Assembly (NCBI GenBank): GCA_014730235.1
Contig: WJIO01000091.1
Span: forward strand, 1-10,211
Direction: 5' to 3'
Length of the DNA: 10,211 bases
Source of the DNA: Candidatus Poribacteria bacterium
GTDB taxonomy: Bacteria > Poribacteria > DTPJ01 > WJIO01
The position numbers were made by a program, and so were the translations under genes. The notes beneath the pieces are model-generated. The model was not told the origin of the DNA. It saw only the letters and a program-made list of their open reading frames with translations, and did not search any database. Shown here piece after piece: positions 6,671-10,211 of this stretch. Every line of letters begins with the position of its first letter. Within the stretch, counting starts at the first letter, position 1.

Positions 6671-7339
6671 CTATGTTCTTTTAGCAGCCCACAACGTTCC
6701 GTTATAAACCACTTTTAGAACTTCCGGCTGGCGCATGATAGGGAAAGTTTCATGCCCTGGGCGGAAATAGAAAACCCGACCTTCTTCTACTGTCCAGCAA
6801 GATCCTGAGCGGAACCAGAGCTTATCATCAGTCTCAAAAGTTGAACGTAAAACAACAGCCTCAGGTTCAGGTACGTCAAAGGGTTCTGTAAAGTATTCAG
6901 TCTGGGGAACTACAAAATCCGTTACGCCTTCAGCAATGGGATGATCCGGCATAACCACTGATACAGTTTCCGCACCACCATTGCCTACGCCGCCTAAACC
7001 ACATCCTGTTTCCAGAAGTGCTATAAGGCCCCGGGAGTAATGGGCTGAATGTATGGCAAAATAACCCATACCACGTTCTTTAACGTGTTTTACTATCCGG
7101 GCCAGATTTTCGTCAGTAATGTCCCGATGGCGTTTATGCCCCCACCAAAGAAGAACATCAGCCCAGGCCAGGGATTCTTCACTTACTCCCTGCTGTGGGT
7201 CTTCGATTTGCGCTGTCTTTGCCTCTACATCCGACTGAGCGTTAAGGTGTTTGGCAATTTCACCATGTATGCCAACAGGATATACGTCTTTTGGTTCAGT
7301 AAATTCAGACCACACCAGGGCTTTTACTTTATCTGCCAT
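6671..7339 (-). CDS. ThuA-like domain protein
   Basis: 222 residues, the normal length for a single ThuA-like domain, a class I glutamine-amidotransferase-like flavodoxin fold. No signal peptide. Visible landmarks are KALVWSEF (6-13), ADVLLWWGHKRHRDI (60-74), RGMGYFAIHSAHYS (89-102), a short glycine-rich CGLGGVGNGG (113-122), DHPIAEGV (132-139) and GRVFYFRPGHETFP (187-200). The family often lies beside Gfo/Idh/MocA dehydrogenases and sugar-isomerase-type genes and is assigned to sugar or polyol catabolism. No biochemical reaction is securely established for most members, so none is claimed here. The ribosome site GGAGG lies six bases upstream. It follows the Gfo/Idh/MocA gene by 59 bp, but a strong hairpin separates them. 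Confidence 0.88.
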   Translation of the reverse strand: MADKVKALVWSEFTEPKDVYPVGIHGEIAKHLNAQSDVEAKTAQIEDPQQGVSEESLAWADVLLWWGHKRHRDITDENLARIVKHVKERGMGYFAIHSAHYSRGLIALLETGCGLGGVGNGGAETVSVVMPDHPIAEGVTDFVVPQTEYFTEPFDVPEPEAVVLRSTFETDDKLWFRSGSCWTVEEGRVFYFRPGHETFPIMRQPEVLKVVYNGTLWAAKRT

Positions 7340-7358
7340 TATATTCCTCCATTTTTAC

Positions 7359-7383
7359 AAAGCCCGACGCAGCGTCGGGCTTT
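7359..7383 (-). terminator. Rho-independent-type hairpin between gfo and thuA genes
   Basis: A perfect 11-bp stem (AAAGCCCGACG 7359-7369, CGTCGGGCTTT 7373-7383) with a 3-nt loop, beginning 15 bp after the Gfo stop and ending just before the ThuA ribosome site. On the minus strand it ends in CTTT followed by GTAAAAA, so the U-tract is short. It probably acts as a partial terminator or mRNA-stabilising element that sets the ThuA to dehydrogenase ratio. Confidence 0.75.
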
Positions 7384-7398
7384 GAATTTCTGATCTAT

Positions 7399-8358
7399 TT
7401 ATACGTCAACAGCTTTACCGGTCATAAATGACTTGCTGGCTGCCATAGTGATCTTGTGAGTTTCCAGAGCATCTGAATAAGGAGAAAGAATCTTGGAATC
7501 GTCACCGGATTTAACCGCGTCTATAAACACCCGATCTCTATCCAGACTCGGTTTCGTCTCCATTTCTTCAGCTTTGCCCTCTCTATTAACCAGAGGAGCA
7601 TTTCCACCTACAGTAATTACCAAACCGTGGCAGAATACCTCCAGTTGCACACGCCCCCATCCTTTCATGGCACATGATGAAGCTATATTGGCCACCACAC
7701 CATTTTCAAATACGATATTGACCATGCTAATGTCATCAACGTCATAATCCGGCACATCAGTCATGCCGCCGCTGTTGGCTACACCGTGAACCAGGACAGC
7801 ATTACTGCCTACCAGGAATCGGCACAGGTCAAAGATATGAGTAGTCTGTTCAACATGCTGACCACCGGATTCGGCTCTTACACGCCACCAGTGGACACCG
7901 GGCATGCCGCCCATCCAGTATCCAAGTGAACCGAGAATAATTTCGTCTTCCAATACTGAAAGGGCTGTCTGGGCATTGCCACCATAACGCCAGTGATAAC
8001 CCACACTGCTTATAACTCCTGATTTTTCTATCATGTCATTTATTATAACGGCCTGTTCCCATGTGACGCCAATGGGTTTTTCGATGAACATATGGACGCC
8101 TTTATGACAAGCTATAGATTCCTGTTCACCATGAGCAAAGGGCGGGGTACAGATATAGACAGCATCCATATCAACTTTATCAAACATCTCTTTATAATCG
8201 GTGAAAGGTTTGCCACCAAATTCATCGGCCCGGGCTTTTGCCTTTTCTTCCACCACATCGCACATAGCGACAAATTCCACATCCTCAAAGGTCTTTAGGT
8301 TATTAAGATGAGCACCAGCGATCCCACCAGTACCAATAAACGCAACTTTTGCAGACAT
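7399..8358 (-). CDS. Gfo/Idh/MocA family NAD(P)-dependent oxidoreductase
   Basis: 319 residues, typical for the family. The N-terminal Rossmann fold (1-120) has the dinucleotide loop G9-T-G-G-I-A14, the acidic end of strand 2 (MCDV, 32-35) favouring NAD(H), the DAVYICTPPFAHG segment (65-77) and the hallmark E93-K94-P95. The C-terminal dimerisation/substrate domain carries E170-Q-T-T-H174-I-F-D177, the HxxD active-site pair expected of catalytically competent members. These enzymes oxidise or reduce hydroxyls of sugars, inositols or related compounds; the substrate is not predictable. The ribosome site AGGAGG is eight bases upstream. ThuA follows on the same strand, a common pairing that suggests a carbohydrate catabolic role (inference). 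It has its own promoter upstream. Confidence 0.93.
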   Translation of the reverse strand: MSAKVAFIGTGGIAGAHLNNLKTFEDVEFVAMCDVVEEKAKARADEFGGKPFTDYKEMFDKVDMDAVYICTPPFAHGEQESIACHKGVHMFIEKPIGVTWEQAVIINDMIEKSGVISSVGYHWRYGGNAQTALSVLEDEIILGSLGYWMGGMPGVHWWRVRAESGGQHVEQTTHIFDLCRFLVGSNAVLVHGVANSGGMTDVPDYDVDDISMVNIVFENGVVANIASSCAMKGWGRVQLEVFCHGLVITVGGNAPLVNREGKAEEMETKPSLDRDRVFIDAVKSGDDSKILSPYSDALETHKITMAASKSFMTGKAVDV

Positions 8359-8389
8359 TTCTTAATCCTCCTGAGTTCTTATTCAAGCC

Positions 8390-8407
8390 ATTGATCAGAT
8401 TGATCAG
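8390..8407. repeat. 9-bp tandem repeat ATTGATCAG x2 in the gfo leader
   Basis: Two perfect adjacent copies (8390-8398, 8399-8407), each containing the palindrome TGATCA, lie between the predicted transcription start and the Gfo start codon. Candidate operator; no regulator is identified. Confidence 0.6.
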
Positions 8408-8429
8408 AATGAATTCTCAATAGTGTCTA

Positions 8430-8458
8430 ATCATAAAATAAAACCTTATTAGTGTCAA
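8430..8458 (-). promoter_or_regulatory. Sigma70-type promoter of the gfo-thuA genes
   Basis: Minus strand: TTGACA (8458-8453), 17-bp spacer, TATGAT (8435-8430), predicted start near 8423 and a leader of about 65 nt. The 7-mer GACACTA occurs twice in the same orientation, at the -35 (8456-8450) and at the start point (8427-8421), 29 bp apart: a possible repressor site pair. Confidence 0.78.
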
Positions 8459-8502
8459 TAGTAATTCTGCAAGCTGAAATGAGCCAGCATTCTATTTTTT
8501 TC

Positions 8503-8637
8503 CTAATGTAATCGTTAAAAAACGAATACAATTTAGTTGCCATTCCTTCGAAAGCAGGAATGACATATTTTGTAATTTACCATCATGGTAAAGGTATTAT
8601 TCTAAACACATTTTTCATTTTTTAACGATTACCTAAT
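8503..8637 (+). mobile_element. Complete MITE-like element with 15-bp TIRs and 5-bp target duplication
   Basis: The element proper is 8508-8632 (125 bp). Its ends are perfect 15-bp inverted repeats (GTAATCGTTAAAAAA at 8508-8522; its complement at 8618-8632). The direct repeat CTAAT flanks it on both sides (8503-8507 and 8633-8637), as left by transposition. It has no coding capacity. Inside is a hairpin, CATTCCT/AGGAATG around TCGAAAGC, reminiscent of the ATTCC-N-GGAAT palindromes found scattered in many genomes (for example Neisseria dRS3). A diverged second copy begins at 10130. The mobilising transposase is not in the window. Confidence 0.85.
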
Positions 8638-8661
8638 ACCAAAAACATGATCAGGTTTTAG

Positions 8662-8862
8662 CTATAGAACAGGTGGGAGTTTGGGATCCAGAGTAATTCT
8701 ATGTTCCTCAAGAGTGCCCTCATGCGCCCGGGTAAGTTCCAGTGACCATACATCATCTGAGTTGTCGCCTGCAACAATATTATACATAATGCTCTCATCC
8801 CACTGTAATCTGCTCTTTGTCTGTTATGTAGACCATTCTATGTATTTGGGCTTATAAATCAT
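8662..8862 (-). pseudogene. Decayed or very small reading frame after the kinase gene
   Basis: A protein-like frame runs from an ATG at 8862, which overlaps the kinase stop, to TAG at 8664-8662. A single TAA at 8826-8824 interrupts it. Before the stop it reads MIYKPKYIEWST; after it come 12 residues (QTKSRLQWDESI) and then 41 residues from an internal ATG at 8787 (MYNIVAGDNSDDVWSLELTR..., ending DPKLPPVL). The alternation of polar and hydrophobic residues looks coding rather than random. I do not recognise the family. It could be a point-mutated small gene, the tail of a larger lost gene, or a genuine 41-residue gene at 8662-8787 with a weak ribosome site. Another frame over 8823-8850 also reads acceptably (RMVYITDKEQITVG), so an indel is an alternative to the stop. 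Confidence 0.35.
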
Positions 8863-9496
8863 TATGAAGGATGTAATATTCTTTGCCGCCTTTCATGCGT
8901 CTTATTTCTTCCATCAATTCCATTAAATCCCGCTCATTATTAACAAAATCCAGGTTATCGGTATTTACCACCAGAAGGGGAGTATGGGAATAATGAAAGA
9001 AAAAGCTGTTATATCTTTCGTTCAGATCTCTTATATAATCTTCGGATATATTCTCCTCATATTTCCGACCTCTGTTCTTTATACGTTCAACAAGAGTATC
9101 TGTGCTGGCTTGAAGATAAACCACAAGATCGGGTCTGGGTATTGCATCGTCCAGAAATTCGTATATCCGCTCATAAAGCATTAATTCGTCTTCATTAAGG
9201 TTCAGATAGGCAAATATCCGATCTTTGGCAAACAGATAGTCACATATAACACAATCATAAAACAAATCCTGCTGTAGCAGTTCCCTTTGCTGATTATAAC
9301 GACTTAACAGGAAAAAAAGCTGGGTCTGGAAAGCGTATTTATCCCTATCTTCATAAAACTTTTGTACGAATGGATTATCATCAAGATTTTCCAGTATAAG
9401 CAGAGATCTGGACTTCTCTGCCAAAAGCTGGGCAAAGCTGGTTTTTCCTGCACCAATAGCACCCTCTATAGTAATATATTTATGACGCAGATTCAT
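8852..9496 (-). CDS. Deoxynucleoside kinase (dNK family)
   Basis: 214 residues, normal for bacterial dNKs, which phosphorylate salvaged deoxynucleosides in the cytosol. The P-loop is G12-A-I-G-A-G-K-T19. Next comes LENLDDNPFVQKFYEDRDKYAFQTQLFFLLSRYNQQ (35-70), the family's substrate-site helix region, with Q58 placed to read the base. CDYLFAKDRIFA (85-96) holds the DR motif, PDLVVYLQAS (122-131) is a core strand, and RIKNRGRKYE (138-147) is the arginine-rich lid. The pattern fits deoxyadenosine/deoxyguanosine kinases better than thymidine kinase, but the substrate is not proven. Pairing with folK is known from other bacteria. The start at 9496 is fixed by the family's N-terminus and an in-frame stop just upstream, yet no Shine-Dalgarno precedes it directly; the nearest AGGAG (9529-9525) serves a duplicated out-of-frame start. 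Confidence 0.92.
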   Translation of the reverse strand: MNLRHKYITIEGAIGAGKTSFAQLLAEKSRSLLILENLDDNPFVQKFYEDRDKYAFQTQLFFLLSRYNQQRELLQQDLFYDCVICDYLFAKDRIFAYLNLNEDELMLYERIYEFLDDAIPRPDLVVYLQASTDTLVERIKNRGRKYEENISEDYIRDLNERYNSFFFHYSHTPLLVVNTDNLDFVNNERDLMELMEEIRRMKGGKEYYILHNDL

Positions 9497-9518
9497 ATAT
9501 TAAATGACGGGATTCCAT
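9480..9518 (-). other. 12-codon upstream ORF overlapping the kinase start, from a duplicated start region
   Basis: ATG at 9518, six bases after AGGAG (9529-9525), reads MESRHLIYESAS and stops at 9482-9480, 16 bases inside the kinase gene. The 22-23 bp from this ATG are an imperfect tandem copy of the kinase's own start region (shared ATG-AATC-CGTCAT-AATATAT). Reinitiation from its stop could feed the kinase start. Confidence 0.5.
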
Positions 9519-9550
9519 AAAATACTCCTGAAAATATAGAAACCGCCTTT

Positions 9551-9558
9551 ACCTCCTT
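9551..9558 (-). promoter_or_regulatory. Orphan full-length Shine-Dalgarno AAGGAGGT
   Basis: A perfect 8-base match to the anti-SD lies 10 bases after the folK stop. No ATG, GTG or TTG follows at usable distance; the next start codon is about 32 bases away. It may mark a lost start or load ribosomes for the kinase. Confidence 0.45.
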
Positions 9559-9567
9559 CCTGATTTA

Positions 9568-10077
9568 TTATTCTGAAAAACGGTGGATAAGCTTTTTATC
9601 TTCTAGATTGCGTAACAAACAGCTAACGGCTTTGTTAATTAACGGGTGGACGACACTTGGAGCTATCTCTGATAAAGGTACGAGGACGAAAGCCCTCTGA
9701 TGCATTCGTGGATGCGGGATCACTAATTCTGAGGTATTCAGGTATAATTGATCATAGAGCAGTATATCCAGGTCTATTATCCGGGGGCCCCATCTTACTG
9801 TTTTTTCTCTCCCCATTTGTAATTCTATGTGCTTTAGAGTTCTCAAGAGCTCCACAGGCGGCAGAGAGGTCTTTATTTCAGCAGCAGAATTAATAAACCA
9901 TGATTGGCATTCATAGCCAACAGGCTCTGTCTCATACATTGATGAAACAGTTTCCACCTTTATATGCTGAAATTGATCCAGCAATTTAAGTGCATTTTGT
10001 ATATTAACAGACCTATCACCCAGATTTGAGCCTAAACCAATATAAGATGTATTTTTTCCAACCAAATTATACCCCAT
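9568..10077 (-). CDS. folK: 2-amino-4-hydroxy-6-hydroxymethyldihydropteridine diphosphokinase (HPPK)
   Basis: 169 residues. It transfers pyrophosphate from ATP to 6-hydroxymethyl-dihydropterin, the step before dihydropteroate synthase in folate synthesis. Motifs: YIGLGSNLGDR (12-22), SSMYETEPVG (45-54), FINSAAEI (61-68) and the signature R95-W-G-P-R99-I-I-D102-L-D104-I-L. D102 and D104 match the two magnesium-binding aspartates of E. coli HPPK. IPHPRMHQRAFVLVPLSEIAP (120-140) closes the fold. HPPKs usually begin two to four residues before YIGLGSN, so the first ten residues here (MGYNLVGKNT) look like an extension. The ATG at 10077 has no clear ribosome site and lies inside a near-consensus promoter, so the start is uncertain. 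The deoxynucleoside kinase follows by 71 bp, likely co-transcribed. Confidence 0.94.
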   Translation of the reverse strand: MGYNLVGKNTSYIGLGSNLGDRSVNIQNALKLLDQFQHIKVETVSSMYETEPVGYECQSWFINSAAEIKTSLPPVELLRTLKHIELQMGREKTVRWGPRIIDLDILLYDQLYLNTSELVIPHPRMHQRAFVLVPLSEIAPSVVHPLINKAVSCLLRNLEDKKLIHRFSE

Positions 10078-10093
10078 GACTTTTTCATGTCAA
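10066..10093 (-). promoter_or_regulatory. Near-consensus sigma70 promoter overlapping the folK start
   Basis: Minus strand: TTGACA (10093-10088), 16-bp spacer, TATAAT (10071-10066). The -10 is codons 3-4 of the annotated folK, so transcription would begin near 10059, inside the reading frame. Either translation starts further in, or this promoter is not the functional one. Confidence 0.55.
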
Positions 10094-10124
10094 TAGAAAT
10101 TTGATAAAAACGATGAATTGTAAT

Positions 10125-10211
10125 ATAATGTAATCGTTAAAAATTAATATCACTTATGTTGTCATTTCTTCGAAGGCAGGAATGACAAGCTGAGAGAATT
10201 TTCAATTATAA
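10125..10211 (+). mobile_element. Second MITE-like copy, truncated by the window edge
   Basis: The element begins at 10130 with GTAATCGTTAAAAAT (14 of 15 bases of the TIR of the 8508 copy), preceded by ATAAT (10125-10129). The inner hairpin GTTGTCATTTCT...AGGAATGACAA lies exactly 28 bases from the left end, as in the first copy, and pairs over 11 positions (one G-T). Beyond it the two copies diverge. It lies upstream of folK and in the same orientation as the first copy. Confidence 0.75.

Noticed and set aside
8359-8851. Search for a tRNA, riboswitch or CRISPR repeat in the longest gap
   Set aside because: No cloverleaf, no regularly spaced repeats and no known riboswitch core; the gap is accounted for by the promoter, tandem repeat, MITE and small frame.
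10032-10088. 18-codon ORF beginning at ATG 10088 ahead of folK, out of frame
   Set aside because: No Shine-Dalgarno, and its sequence is dictated by the overlapping folK frame.

Overview
The window reads like a piece of an uncultured, probably marine, Gram-negative bacterium, AT-leaning in its intergenic DNA. A TonB-dependent receptor shows an outer membrane. A secreted LamG protein and the pair of a Gfo/Idh/MocA dehydrogenase with a ThuA-like protein recall Poribacteria/Latescibacteria-type genomes. That placement is inference from gene content, not from a marker gene. Promoters are plainly sigma70-like: several TTGACA/TATAAT pairs with 16-17 bp spacers can be read directly.

Layout. (1) 1-1769, minus strand: a small heat-shock protein, a PilZ-like/helical-repeat protein and a PQQ-type beta-propeller protein that runs off the left edge. 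They are spaced 54 and 12 bp apart behind one good promoter (1840-1868), so probably one transcript. (2) 2012-5171, plus strand: a cytosolic NPP-type alkaline-phosphatase-superfamily hydrolase, then a complete TonB-dependent outer-membrane receptor, separated by an 82-bp gap with a two-tier inverted repeat. (3) 5249-5485, minus strand: a stand-alone FeoA protein converging on the receptor, with a perfect-consensus promoter. (4) 5723-6492, minus strand: a secreted LamG-domain protein split by a one-base frameshift inside a T3C4 run. A 42-bp perfect palindrome lies just beyond its 3' end. (5) 6671-8358, minus strand: Gfo/Idh/MocA oxidoreductase followed by a ThuA-like protein, with a terminator-like hairpin between them. 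(6) 8359-8851: 493 bp without a confident gene. It holds the gfo promoter, a 9-bp tandem repeat, a complete 125-bp MITE-like element with a 5-bp target duplication, and a decayed or very small reading frame. (7) 8852-10077, minus strand: deoxynucleoside kinase and folK (HPPK), an arrangement known from other bacteria. (8) 10130-10211: a second, diverged copy of the MITE, cut by the right edge.

No complete new multi-gene system is evident. The most informative non-routine signals are the MITE family (two same-orientation copies flanking folK-dgk), the frameshifted LamG gene at an in-frame X_XXY_YYZ heptamer, a tandem duplication of the kinase gene's start region that separated its Shine-Dalgarno from its start codon, and a near-consensus promoter that overlaps the folK start codon. 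No tRNA, rRNA, CRISPR array, integrase or transposase gene was seen.
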